64,000 nucleotides of DNA from contig OZ038459.1 of assembly GCA_964036195.1 (NCBI GenBank), positions 25,107,206 to 25,171,205 of the forward strand, read 5' to 3'. This document shows positions 12,801 to 21,208 of the stretch, piece by piece. A program made the translations under genes and the position numbers. Positions within the stretch are counted from its first letter, which is position 1. Each line of letters starts with the position of its first letter. This DNA is from Sphaerolaimus hirsutus. Lineage: Eukaryota; Nematoda; Chromadorea; Monhysterida; Sphaerolaimidae. Under the pieces are notes generated by a model. That model was not told where the DNA came from. It did no database searches and worked only from the letters and a program-made list of their open reading frames with translations.

Positions 12801-15369
12801 AGTTTTCGCATTCACGCAATTACACATACACGATAAACTGGGAAGTTATTAACTTATTTGTATAAAAAAGGCAATTCTTAACTAAAACAAAAACCAGTGG
12901 AAATTCATCCAACTACTTTTACTTTTTTAGAGCAGTCATTTGATAAAACCACGTGAACTAATTTTATTAGTTATGGAAAGTTTCAACTTCCTTCCATGGA
13001 GTAACAAATTAGAGGAAATGAAATTAATTTCTAAAGCAACACAACATCATGTTTAATCTAATGAGGTTTCTCACTAAATCAACAATAAATACATCATGTT
13101 CATCACATATGTACATTATTCCTTACCTTATGTACCTTATTCCAGGCGGGGGGGGGGTATTTCGAGGGGGGTTAATTCAATGGGGTATTTGGAGGAAATA
13201 CGGTGTATATAAATATGTCCGCGATGTATTTACCTATTTTCAGCTATTTCAACATGAATATTTTTGGCTCTTTACTATACTTTTCGTTAACAAGATTTAA
13301 TATTAAATCTTGTTAATATATTTATCACTAATAAGTTGTGTTTCTACTTCTTCAGTCGCGGAATTGTACAATGTACAGCATAAAACAGTCATGTTAAAGG
13401 TAAAATGTCATGCAAAATGTCAAATTTTATTTTATTTCATTCTGGTCGTTAAGCATTATTCATATCTTAAATACATGACTTTTTACTTTCACTGTACAGA
13501 AATTTCACCCTTTCCATCCCGCGGAACTGGCCCTTAACAAGATGCCCCCCCAACCGACGGGGGCCTCGCCGTAATGAAAACCCGGCCGTAATGAAAGCCT
13601 GGACGTAATGTATGCCGACCCGGCCGTAATGAAAGCCTGGCCGTAATGTAGGGGATGCTACATTACGGCCAGGCTTTCATTACGGCCGGGTAGGCATACA
13701 TTACAGCCAGGCTTTCATTACGACCGGGTTTTCATTACGGCCGCTACACCCTCCCCCCAACCCACCTGTCCCAACATAATACAGGCCGCGAACAACACTG
13801 CCCCCAACCTCAAACCCAGCACCCTGTCCACCATGAACCCGCCCACCAGAGGCAACACCACGTTGGGCCAGCTGTAGAAGCTGTACAGCAGTCCGTACTG
13901 GGCGGAGCTTATGTGCAGCGACGAGGTTAGAGTGTCCTGGTGGCAATTGGGCAAGTGGACAAGTGGTGCGAAGTGGTAAGTGGTGGTATTTTTGTGTGGT
14001 AGTTAAGTGGCCAGTTGAGTTTTAAGTGACGGCTGCATTTGTAGATGGATGGAAATGTTTGTCACTTATTTACATTCGAAAAGGTCTATTGAAAGATTAT
14101 CTTCCCAAACCGTTTCTGCTATGATTATGTTTATTTATTCCAGACAGCACTCAGCTAATGTTTACCATAATACTCACCGAACCCCCCCCCCCCATCCCTG
14201 GATTTTAGCGATGTGGTGCAAATTTTGGGCGATTTTTCACCATTCGCTCAACATCGCTAATATTCATATAGTTTCACCATTTTACCTTCAAAAATACAAT
14301 CTATTTATCAATCACGTATTTTCAACAATTTTTCGCTGTTCTTATTTTTCTGCCCTCAACGCGATCAAAACGTCTATATATTCTACACCCGCATGCATGT
14401 GACTTTCACTTGACCTACGAGTTACATATGACATGGCACTTACCTTACCACTTTTCACAGTCACTTGTCAACTTGCGGAATTGGCACCTGCAGAGCGGCA
14501 GGGTTGTCGTAGCAGTAGTACGAGCCTGGGGGGGGGGGGTAATTGCATCAGGGGTTTAGTAGGGGGGGGGGGGGGTTGGGCGTACCCCCCACCCAAATGG
14601 AAAGGGGGGGGAGGGGTTGGGGGGGGTACCACCCCCCCAAACCGCCCATCTATTCATCTATTCAGGAGGCCGTTCAGCTATCTATCTATCCCGGAGGCAA
14701 ATCTTTGGGCTACTATCCCCTAACCCCCCTCCTCCCCCAAATCGGCCATCTATCTATCTGGAGCGATTTTAAAGAAATTTTGCCCCAATTTTCGCTTAAA
14801 ATTGCTAATTTTCGTACTTTTTCAGTTTTTCACCTGCAAAATTCTAATTCATGTTTCGCATTGCCTATTTTCGGCTATTTCTTGTACTATATGTACTTCA
14901 ATACCCATTTTTAGCTGTTTTTCTCCTACATACTCTAAGCGATTTGTTTCCCTTTTCTTCCATCTATACCTCGGAAAAGCTAATATATTGAACCCCAGCG
15001 ACCCCCTCCCAAAAAAAAAAATTTTTTTCAGCTATCTATCCCCCAGGAGGAGCGATTTACTATCTATGAGCCCCCGCGGGGGTCCAAATCCACAAAACCC
15101 CTGGATTGCATGGCATACAATTAGTTTGTATACAATTTGAGTTGCTTAAAGTTGTGAAAGCAAAACAAAAATCACTTTTCAACAAATTCCCGCCACTTGC
15201 AACTTTAGCCGCCACAAAACAGCCACAAAACCGACAATAATAAATCCGGGAAACACACAAACCAACCAAAATTCAATATACACAGGAAACACAGGCCAAC
15301 TATTCTGAACGCTGTGCTGTCTTTCCGCTCCACTGCAACTGTATTCATATTTGTCTCAATTTCAGCCAT
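3788..15369 (-). CDS. MFSD1: MFSD1-type lysosomal transporter, 3' end outside window (11 exons)
   Basis: Join on the minus strand: 15369-15267, 14525-14488, 13936-13766, 11769-11702, 11626-11518, 10567-10462, 9954-9817, 5838-5721, 5262-5154, 4921-4805, 3892-3788. The exons total 1182 nt, 394 codons, with every junction in phase and flanked by AG and GT. The product matches the MFSD1 family along its length: SYYCYDNPAALQ after TM1, YSWPNVVLPLVGGFMVDRV, GGENLAVCQNSYTVRWFRGK, KLSDIREFP, VCVCYYAAIFPFIGFG, and GLGYSLLASALWPSVAFVVP. In mammals MFSD1 is a 12-TM lysosomal dipeptide transporter that partners with GLMP. The family is about 465 residues, so roughly 70 C-terminal residues are missing; I found no continuation in 1-3787. 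All introns but one (75 nt) carry transposon or fold-back sequence. Odd points: no dileucine motif in the short N-terminus, and two introns that are themselves transposon-like. The assignment is from remembered family sequence, not a search. Confidence 0.93.
3927..4099. repeat. R1 copy in MFSD1 intron 10, near the acceptor
   Basis: CAGTCCCAGACCCTG ... CAGGGTCTGGGACTGGCACC. Its edge is about 34 nt from the exon 11 acceptor. Confidence 0.85.
4327..4566. repeat. Fold-back CACACACTAGTTTTCACCG, copy 1 (MFSD1 intron 10)
   Basis: CCTACACACACTAGTTTTCA ... TGAAAACTAGTGTGTGTAGG around an AT-rich centre. Confidence 0.85.
4805..4921 (-). CDS. MFSD1: MFSD1 exon 10
   Basis: 39 codons, CSLVDFTGWNAQWMLVSVVL then TAAAHVMLGFTFVHPVVPM, matching LLVDKTGKN...HMMLAFTMWNPW. 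The acceptor is the GGGAG just inside the right end of the intron 9 element. The upstream TTTACAG would throw the frame. Donor ATG|GTTGGC, phase 0. Confidence 0.87.
4918..5151. mobile_element. R1 inverted-repeat element that forms MFSD1 intron 9
   Basis: Ends are GCACTCCCAGACCCTG and CAGGGTCTGGGAGTGGC, inverted. The interior repeats TGTCATGCAAAGTGTCAAAA and its complement, including one ~57-bp tandem copy. It is flanked by ACCAGGG at 4911-4917 and 5152-5158. The intron (4922-5153, 232 nt) is this element apart from a few bases. Family R1; other copies at 1551, 3927, 9605, 16584, 25251, 50446 and 63861. Confidence 0.88.
5154..5262 (-). CDS. MFSD1: MFSD1 exon 9
   Basis: 1 nt plus 36 codons, MFFETKYGLSPYPWSEVVNS then LVYFVSMVACAPLGAL. 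It matches the family's VFFTEKFGFS...INSVVYVISAP. The exon is markedly GC-rich against its surroundings. The donor CTG|GTGCCA uses a GT contributed by the CCCTGGT duplication that flanks the element forming intron 9. Confidence 0.9.
5300..5498. mobile_element. TAGGGTTGGGAA hAT-like element in MFSD1 intron 8
   Basis: TAGCGTTGGGAACC ... AATTCCCAACCCTA. Duplications CTGCGCAG / CTGCGCAC (7 of 8). The interior is GAACCGAGAACC text. Confidence 0.85.
5721..5838 (-). CDS. MFSD1: MFSD1 exon 8
   Basis: Encodes SEETIKLSDIREFPLAFWIL then CGVCVCYYAAIFPFIGFG, matching the family's KLTDVKDF...VCYYVAVFPFIGLG, the central linker and TM7. Acceptor TTCCAG, donor TT|GTCAGT (phase 2). It follows a 3978-nt intron that contains the N-gap. 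Confidence 0.92.
6011..6341. repeat. M1 element (CCGTATTTCCTCGAAATA family), MFSD1 intron 7
   Basis: CCGTATTTTCTTGAATAT ... GCAAATACGG between TA dinucleotides. The arms are GGGGGGAATTATTC runs. Confidence 0.8.
6810..7455. mobile_element. TAAGGTGTCA hAT-like element with AAACGG arrays
   Basis: TAAGGTGTCAAAAAA ... TTTGACACCCTA. Duplications ATCACAAT / ATCACAGT (7 of 8). The interior is GGAAAACGGAAA text. In MFSD1 intron 7. Confidence 0.82.
7794..9585. mobile_element. Large inverted-repeat element around the assembly gap (MFSD1 intron 7)
   Basis: AACACCTTCCCGGTCACG ... CGTGACCGGGAAGGTGTT, flanked by TA. The arms are about 470 bp and inverted (7794-8265 and 9125-9585). Inside, GCATTTTGGCCTATCCCGC arrays face each other across the N-gap. 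Confidence 0.85.
8756..8955. other. Assembly gap (200 N)
   Basis: Exactly 200 unknown bases at the centre of an inverted-repeat element. The true length is unknown. Confidence 1.
9605..9803. repeat. R1 copy at the donor end of MFSD1 intron 7
   Basis: GCACTCCCAGGCCCTG ... CAGGGTCTGGGAGTGGTGGCACC. The exon 7 donor GTATCT abuts its GGTGCCA end. Confidence 0.85.
9817..9954 (-). CDS. MFSD1: MFSD1 exon 7
   Basis: 2 nt, 45 codons and 1 nt. It begins GLSTVVSMVAGFILAKMD, a TM segment, and ends in a hydrophilic linker that differs from mammals. The donor A|GTATCT (phase 1) lies six bases from the GGTGCCA end of the R1 element at 9605-9803. The next exon starts with two bases, giving a Thr codon at the junction. 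Confidence 0.83.
10290..10449. mobile_element. TAGGGTTCAAAC hAT-like element with ATCCCG array
   Basis: Termini TAGGGTTCAAAC / GTTTGAACCCAA. Duplications ACCGTCAG and ACCGCCAG (7 of 8). The interior is ATCCCGATCCCG text. It sits 4 nt inside MFSD1 intron 6 from the donor. Confidence 0.82.
10462..10567 (-). CDS. MFSD1: MFSD1 exon 6
   Basis: 35 codons plus 1 nt, GATVNMYVMKPLYGAVSKLM ... GYSVLGYTLML. It corresponds to the family's GSTVNMNLM...TLGITLMIG segment. The donor G|GTCGCT is followed four bases later by the 8-bp target duplication of a 160-bp hAT-like insert (10290-10449). Phase 1. Confidence 0.88.
10691..10792. mobile_element. Short GGCGCC element in MFSD1 intron 5
   Basis: Termini GTGGTGATC / CCATCACCAC, with AGCGCC text between. 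GATCTAA precedes it (10684-10690) and follows it (10793-10799). Confidence 0.75.
10801..11472. mobile_element. GCACAAACGCCCGG-array element in MFSD1 intron 5, TSD GATCTAAC
   Basis: Perfect duplications GATCTAAC at 10793-10800 and 11473-11480. The arms are GCACAAACGCCCGG-type arrays and their complement. It carries a TATCGA-type fragment (about 10937-11046). Confidence 0.82.
11518..11626 (-). CDS. MFSD1: MFSD1 exon 5
   Basis: Encodes LGGENLAVCQNSYTVRWFRG then KELSTAFGIQLSFARL, the most conserved block of the family (GGESLAVAQ, WFKGKEL). The split codon GC+T gives Ala. It is separated from exon 4 by only 75 nt (11627-11701), the one intron of this gene without a transposon. Donor CTG|GTTAGT, phase 0. 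Confidence 0.93.
11702..11769 (-). CDS. MFSD1: MFSD1 exon 4
   Basis: 22 codons plus 2 nt, reading FIFSGGALLDSFMLMLIGRL. This aligns with the family's TM4 segment before the Gly-Gly-Glu motif. Acceptor ATTGCAG, donor GC|GTGCGT (phase 2). Confidence 0.87.
12036..12588. repeat. Fold-back GGGTGGCCCACGTCAGGC (MFSD1 intron 3)
   Basis: Inverted arms of about 150 bp. It is inserted in, or truncates, a GGCGCC element beginning TAGTGATGG at 11911. Confidence 0.82.
13568..13741. repeat. Hairpin of GGCCGTAATGAAAGCC repeats (MFSD1 intron 3)
   Basis: About 85 bp of GGCCGTAATGAAA units followed by the inverted copy. It sits 24 nt from the exon 3 donor. Related text at 31148-31188. Confidence 0.85.
13766..13936 (-). 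CDS. MFSD1: MFSD1 exon 3
   Basis: 57 codons, from DTLTSSLHISS through YGLLYSFYSWPNVV and VGGFMVDRVLGLRLG to ACIMLGQ, covering TM2 and TM3 with the MFS-type loop GGFMVDR. The acceptor CCACCAG sits at the edge of the intron 2 element; the donor is CAG|GTGGGT. Phase 0 on both sides. Confidence 0.92.
13937..14487. mobile_element. R2 inverted-repeat element that forms MFSD1 intron 2
   Basis: The left end GGTGGCAATTGGGCAAGTGG and the right end CTTGCGGAATTGGCACC are inverted copies. Both arms continue with AAGTGG / TAAGTGAC-type motifs. The whole 551-nt intron lies between them. The GGTGCCA end resembles that of R1. No clear target duplication is left. Confidence 0.75.
14488..14525 (-). CDS. MFSD1: MFSD1 exon 2 (38-nt micro-exon)
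   Basis: A 38-nt exon encoding SYYCYDNPAALQ, the highly conserved motif just after TM1. The acceptor follows an uninterrupted C-tract (CCCAG). The donor is CAG|GTGCCA, and the GTGCCA belongs to the terminus of the inverted-repeat element that forms intron 2. Phase 1 in, phase 0 out. Confidence 0.9.
14530..15080. repeat. CTATCTATCTATCC / poly-G element in MFSD1 intron 1
   Basis: G-runs, then CCGCCCATCTATTCATCTAT and GCCATCTATCTATCTGGAGC text. Relatives at 33320-33440 and 39985-40200. Confidence 0.65.
15267..15369 (-). CDS. MFSD1: MFSD1 exon 1 (start codon, TM1)
   Basis: The ATG is the complement of 15367-15369. The exon encodes 34 residues beginning MAEIETNMN and ending in the hydrophobic run FRIVGLCFLCILNF, then one base of a split Gly codon. 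The donor is G|GTTGGT (phase 1). Exon 2 begins with GC, restoring Gly and giving NFGSYYCYDN, as in the family. The cytosolic N-terminus is only about 20 residues and shows no acidic dileucine signal. The start is the only in-frame ATG before TM1 with an open frame here, apart from Met8. Confidence 0.85.
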
Positions 15370-15751
15370 TCTGATACTTCGATTGTGTTAGAAAATTTGA
15401 CACTTTAGGCAATTTTTTGAAACTTGAAAGTTCAAAATATCATTTTTATTTACCTATTTGTGGTCGAGATAAGAAAATCTGGGTTTCGCTGCGTTGAAAC
15501 AGCTGTGAAATAAATATTACAACGAAATCGGTATTTTTTTACTGGAGAATGAAATGCAGGCTTGATGCTTATCAAATACAGAACGGACACCTACTGTAAA
15601 TTAATGAATAAATCCGCCCGGAAAGTTACCTTCATCACCTCAATTTTTGCGTTGTCACAGAAGAATTATAACTACCGTATTTGCTTGAATAATTACCCCC
15701 TCGAAGAATCCCGCCCCTGTGAGACAAGCGAGGAAAACATAATTCGGATTA

Positions 15752-15996
15752 CCGTATTTCCTCGAAATACCCCCCCCCCTCAAAATGGGCACTATGGATT
15801 TGTGGTCCGGGAAATGCATAACAGACGTTCAAAACACTTACTGTGTTACGTTAGAAAATCGTTTATACCATCTACATCCTTATATAAGGCTGTAAAAACT
15901 TATAAATGGTGATTATTGTTGCATTCTTCACGTTTTTCTCTCAAACTTTTCACTATGAAACAATAAACCCCCGGGGTGTATTTCGAAGAAATACGG
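15752..15996. repeat. M1 element
   Basis: CCGTATTTCCTCGAAATACC ... AAGAAATACGG, TA-flanked, with the conserved core (CTGTGTTACGTTAGAA, ACCATCTACAT). A truncated relative precedes it at 15674. Confidence 0.82.
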
Positions 15997-16245
15997 TAAT
16001 TCCCCTTTAACACATACCCCCCTCCCAACAAATTCCTACAGGACCCCTAACAAATCCACATACATATTACTCGCTGGATACTCATTACCCGTGCTCAATG
16101 AGTATCCGGAAAGTAAAAAATGAATGTGGATAAAAACTCAACCTCTCATTTTGAAGACTTGTGTACTTTTGATTCACTTTTTATTTTCCCAAATAAAACT
16201 TTCTATCCAAAAATTAAATTAAAAAATTGGTCCACGCCCGATGTA

Positions 16246-16511
16246 TACTCTAGTCACTTTACACCCTGCAAGCGTGGTTCCCTCTGGAAGAGTGCTAACG
16301 ATTTTTTGACGTATGCGATTTTCAAAAAAAAAGTTGAACGAAATCATCCCTGTTCATCGAAATCATCCATGTTACAACGCTATACGTTTACTTATGCAAA
16401 ACAGTGATTTTTTCATCTTCTACACAAAAATCGCATGCTTTATCATCATTGGCACGCTTCCAACGTGAGACATAAATGAGTGCGAGGGCAGAGTATCATG
16501 TCCGCCGAGTA
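16246..16511. repeat. M2 element copy
   Basis: TACTCTAGTCACTTTACACC ... CCGCCGAGTA, TA-flanked. Confidence 0.85.
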
Positions 16512-16715
16512 TAGCCTGAAATATACAAATTAAACAACTGAAATATAAAAGAATAAAAAAACATCAATCGCATGCAGTACAGGCACCAACCCCAGACCCT
16601 GTAAAGTTTAAAGTAAAGTGTCAAATGTATAGTGTCATGCAAAGTGTCAATTGTCATGCAAAGTTCAGTAATAAAATCTTCTCTTTGTTTTGATTGACAT
16701 TTTATATGACACTAC

Positions 16716-17571
16716 CAACGATGGGTAAGTTCTCCAGAAAAAAACACTTTCTGTGTTTTGAGTTTTTCAAAAATGAATACCTGTGTTTCGAGTTTTTTTC
16801 ACGAAAAAAACTTGAGTAACTCTGTTTTTATTTCTGTGTTTTTTGTAAAAACTCAAGTTTTTTTCATAAAAACTCAAGTTTTTTCATAAAATGCAAGTTT
16901 TTACCCAAATACAGTGGTTTAATGCAAAAACAGTGTTTTTCTCATTACAATTTTGTTTATGCATGTCCAGGGACCCTGTAATGTCAATGCTGAGAAATTT
17001 AAACAGTCATGCAAAATGTCAAATTAAAGTTTTAACATTTGGCATTTCTGATGACATTTTACTTTACTGGTTTCACTTGACTAACTCATCTTTTGACTCA
17101 TTAGAGTTGTAAATAATACCTTACAAGTCACCAGGTTATGCTTTTGGCAGCTTTGGGGTGAGCCCTCAACTCGTTGGAGTGAGCTGGTGGGTGCAAGTGT
17201 CTTTGTCAATCAGTCGGTGTCAATCACAATTCCAATCATTGTCACAATGATCATGTGCCATTTTGTTACTTAGGTTGTATTTTGTTACTTGTTATTAAAT
17301 TTTGACTCTTTGTTATTATCTGTTGATATGCACTTGTGCACATTTCTTATTTTGTTCAGTGAAACACAGCACAGTATTCCTAAAATCCAATGAAAAAACT
17401 CAAAAAACTTTTCTGTGTTTCCGTGTTTCTGTGTTTCCGTGTTCTCCAATAAAAAACTCATTTGAGTTTTGAGTTTTTCAAATTGTTTGAGTTTCCGTGT
17501 TTCTGTGTAAAACAAAAACACAGAAACTCAATGAGTTTCTGTGTTCAATTTCTGTGTTTTTGCCATCGTTG
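16716..17571. mobile_element. hAT-like CAACGATGG element, TSD GACACTAC
   Basis: Termini CAACGATGG and CCATCGTTG. Perfect 8-bp duplications GACACTAC at 16708-16715 and 17572-17579. The arms are runs of CTGTGTTTTGAGTTTTTC-type text, mirrored. Confidence 0.88.
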
Positions 17572-17581
17572 GACACTACAC

Positions 17582-18415
17582 CAGAGTTGCGAAAGCGTAT
17601 TTACGCTTACCCGAAATACCCGGGTAAATGGGTATTTATACTTACGCTTACGCTTACGCTTTCATAAAATACCCGTACGCTTTTTTACGCTTTCCTGGCT
17701 GAAATACCCGGGTACTAAAAGCGTAAAAAAGCTTTTCACACGGTTCAGTTTTACACTTTTGAAAAAGCATAAAACCACAAAAAAAAGAGTGAACGAAACT
17801 GCGTACCAAAAAAATTACTGCGTGCGTGCAGTAATGTGCTGGAAATAGTGGCATGTTTACAAATTGTGTCGCAGTATGAATGTCTTGCTAATACTGTGTC
17901 GTCGAGCAAAATCGTGGCTTCAGATAAGAAATTTTGGGCTGAAAATGGATTCCGACGACGATGTTGTCGCCGACGACGATGTTGTCACCGTCGACAGCAC
18001 TAACTCCAAGTTGGAAGATAAAAAGATGACTTGCCGTGTTTCTTCTAATAGAACGGCAGCCTCCAATAGAACGTCACCTCCCATAGAACGGCAGGCAAAT
18101 AAAGTTGACGAAAAAAATTGAACGGTGCTCTTCTATTAGAAGAAATATGGTAAGTGTCGCTGCCGATGAATTGCCAAACAACATTTGAGGGCAGACCACT
18201 AAGTGGACATCCGAAAAATGTCGCTGAGAGCTTGATTTGGAAAGAATTCACTGATAAAACGTCTCTTAAAAAAATTTTACGCTTACGCTTTTATTTACGC
18301 TTTCCCAGGTATTTTAAAAATACCTTACGCTTTAAGTATCCATACTGAAAATTTGGAAAGTGTATTTACGCTTACGCTTACGCTTTCCAAAAATACCAGT
18401 ATTTTAACAACTCTG
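17582..18415. mobile_element. hAT-like CAGAGTTG element, TACGCT arms, TSD CACTACAC
   Basis: Termini CAGAGTTG and AACTCTG. Perfect duplications CACTACAC at 17574-17581 and 18416-18423. Both arms use the TTACGCTTACGCTT version of the motif. A further TTCTTCTAATAGAACGG...TTCTATTAGAAGAAATATGG insert lies at about 18036-18152. Confidence 0.9.
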
Positions 18416-18788
18416 CACTACACTTGACACTTTACAGGGTCCGGGACTGCCCCAGGGTGGAAGTTACCATTGTCACCATTCTGAGCGAATGTGTACCATA
18501 TTATGTGTACCATGTTACCATATTTACAACGAATAAAGCCGTCCATTAAATTGCTTTCACTATGAGATGATAGTAGAGACACTATGGCGCACTATAAAAT
18601 GTTTTGTAAAGAAAATAAAAATATACCTAATATAAAAAGTAAAAATTACAAATATGGATTCTTGTTCATTATTCAGATGTGATATGGTAGATTTAATTTA
18701 AGTACAAAGTGTACAGTCGGCGGACGGTAAACGCACTGGGACGAAGCTCAATTAGCCCAACAGGCTTTCCCGGGTAACCCGACTCAAC

Positions 18789-19196
18789 CAGGGCCGTATC
18801 CAGGGGGGGGGGGGGGCGGGGGGGGGCTGCAGCCCCCCCCTCCCGGGGCGAGACCAGAAAGTGACCGGAAAATGCGACTTTTTTAACGTCCGCGTAAAAA
18901 ATTTTGCGAGCCAGCGCGCATTCTTAATCGGACATAAGGTATTATCATCAGATTTGCTCCATGTGGCCGCAAACCGTTATAAATCACTCAATGTTGTGCT
19001 TTTTTCCTGTTTTGTATGTATATTCACATACATATACAGCGTTCCATGGCGCTGACGCCAACGCCAATGGCGCCATGGCGCCATTCTGCCACTATGTAGC
19101 TAAAATTTTAGGGGGGGGGGTTGAGCCCCCCCCCCTCGCCGGCCTCCGTAAACAAGCAGCCCCCCCACCCGCTCAAAAATCCTGGATACGTCACTG
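18789..19196. mobile_element. hAT-like CAGGGACGTATCC element, TSD GACTCAAC (right copy displaced)
   Basis: Left end CAGGGCCGTATCCAGG, right end CCTGGATACGTCACTG. The left duplication GACTCAAC is at 18781-18788. The right copy is reconstituted at 20369-20376, beyond the element inserted at 19200-20363. Inside are G- and C-runs, a GCGCGC core and GGCGCC text. Confidence 0.88.
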
Positions 19197-19199
19197 GAC

Positions 19200-20363
19200 C
19201 AGAGTTGCGAAAACGTATTTACGTTTACCCGAAATACCCGGTTATTCGGGTATTTATACTTACGTTTTCATAAAATACCATTACGTTTTGTTACGGTTTC
19301 CTTACCGAAATACCCGGGTACCAGAGAAAACGTAAAAAACGTTGTGAGACCACAAAATTTCAGCAAAAAGCAACTATTTACCACTATAAATTTCCGACGA
19401 TTTTTAAAATTTTGTGCGCAAGCGCGCACTTATTTTCAAAATAGGTATACCGTATTTCCTCGAAATACCCCCCCTCTCGGGATCACTATGAAACAATCAC
19501 CCCCCCCTCGAAATACCCCCCCCCCAAATTGAGTGTAAAGGGAACGTACATGACAATAACTGTAGTTTGTGTTCTGTGTACTGCAGAACACACGTTAAAA
19601 CAATGTCTGTGTCACGTTAGAACAGTGTACATACCATCTACATTCTAATATTAGTATACAGAACCTTATAAATGGCGGTTTTTGTTGCTTTTTTCGACGT
19701 CTGCGTACGTTTCAGAGGACAATTTCGTACTTGGTTTTCAAAAATTTTCTTGTGAAATAATAACCCCCCCCCCTCGAAATACCCCCCCCCTCGTTTAACC
19801 CCCCCCCCCTCTCGGGACCACTATGAAACAATCACCCCACGGGGGTATTTCGAGGAAATACGGTATTCAATATTCAAATCATTCTATAGTTCGACCCCAC
19901 CTGCAGTGCAGAGTATTATGTATTACTTCCCAAACACTAATTGTGCCAGATGCTTTTAAAGAAGTCAGCGGACGCTGTTCTTTAGTGGCTTTCATCGATT
20001 GATTTTGTGCTATTTGAACATCAAATGTTGAAAAACTCTATGAATCATCATACTACCAATTTTTTGTGACATAAAACTTGGGAAAACGTTGACAGAACAT
20101 GAAAAATTGACAAAAAACTGGCGAAAAAATAGAAGGGCAGCTTCCAACATACGGCGTCTCCAATAGAAAGTTGGTGAAAAATAGAATCGCGCCCCTCTAT
20201 TAGATGAAATATGGTAATAATTTTTTTACGTTTACGTTTTATTTTACGTTTTCCCAGGTATTTTAAAAATACCTTACGTTTTAGTATTTATACTCTCATT
20301 TTGGAAAAGGTATTTACGTTTACGTTTACGTTTTCCAAAAATACCAGTATTTGAACAACTCTG
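19200..20363. mobile_element. hAT-like CAGAGTTG element, TACGTT arms, TSD CACTGGAC
   Basis: Perfect duplications CACTGGAC at 19192-19199 and 20364-20371. The arms use TTACGTTTACGTTT throughout. It contains a TA-flanked M1 element (19450-19863). Confidence 0.9.
19450..19863. repeat. M1 element nested in 19200-20363
   Basis: TA-flanked; C-rich then G-rich arms around the conserved core (GAACGTACATGA ... GACGTCTGCGTACGTT). Confidence 0.85.
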
Positions 20364-21208
20364 CACTGGACTCAACTGTATAAAACCAAAATGATAATGA
20401 AATGACATTAAAGGGGCACCGTTCATGGCACCTTTTTCTGGGGCGATTGTTTCAAATGGCGCCATATTCCTGGCGATTTTATAGCGCCAATATGTTGTTT
20501 GTGCTAATTGAATTTCAGGCATAGCGAAAAATATCTCCACATAGATTGTCATTATTTCAGCAGATTTTTGTTGATATAATAGTGCCAGAAAGAAACACAA
20601 AAATATAATATATAAAAAATATCTGGAAACTTATCGACATTCTAACAGAAATAACCCACACGATGTTCCAGGTACAAAATGAGCAAAATGGCACGGCACA
20701 TAATTTAGTTGACAATACAAATTTCCGAAGCTGATCAATCGGTTTAGACTCCCCATCACAGTTGTTAAATGTATTTACGTTTACTCAAAAAATACGTATA
20801 CTCGAGTATCGGGTAAATAGATTTACATATACTTTTTTAAAGTACCTGTACTCACATGTATTTACGCATACTTTTCAGAAGTGTACAGAAATTGTATTTC
20901 AGAGATTTCAAATTACTAAAATAAAAAACCTTGAAGAAATCATATCATTTTCCGATAAAAATTACCAAATGATAATAAACAAATGTTATAATTTTAAAAT
21001 AAAAATGTTATGATATCAAAATATGTGAAAAATGTTATGATATCAAATTAATACATATACATATACTTCAGTAATTTAACAACTCTGCTCTCCGTTCCGG
21101 CAAACTAAAATTTTTAAGTCATCTACTGACGACAGAGCTCAAGAACAATTCAAATGGTAAACCGGCTCATCGGTTTGAGAAATCTCAGTTGACAACTGTG
21201 TGCATATG

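Larger units (their letters stand above)
15370..16583. other. Upstream of MFSD1: no gene, partly unique
   Basis: 15370-15660 is unique AT-rich sequence and the only plausible MFSD1 promoter region. I see no TATA box or clear initiator. The rest is M1 and M2 elements. Confidence 0.6.
16584..18451. repeat. R1 copy split by two nested hAT-like elements
   Basis: The left end GGCACCAACCCCAGACCCTG is at 16584 and the right end TTTACAGGGTCCGGGACTG finishes at 18451. Between the halves sit the elements at 16716-17571 and 17582-18415. Removing both with one copy of each target duplication rejoins GACACTACACTTGACAC. Confidence 0.8.

Noticed and set aside
17864-18121. Acidic open frame MDSDDDVVADDD...
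   Set aside because: It lies inside the 17582-18415 element. It could be a transposase remnant, but no motif is identifiable.
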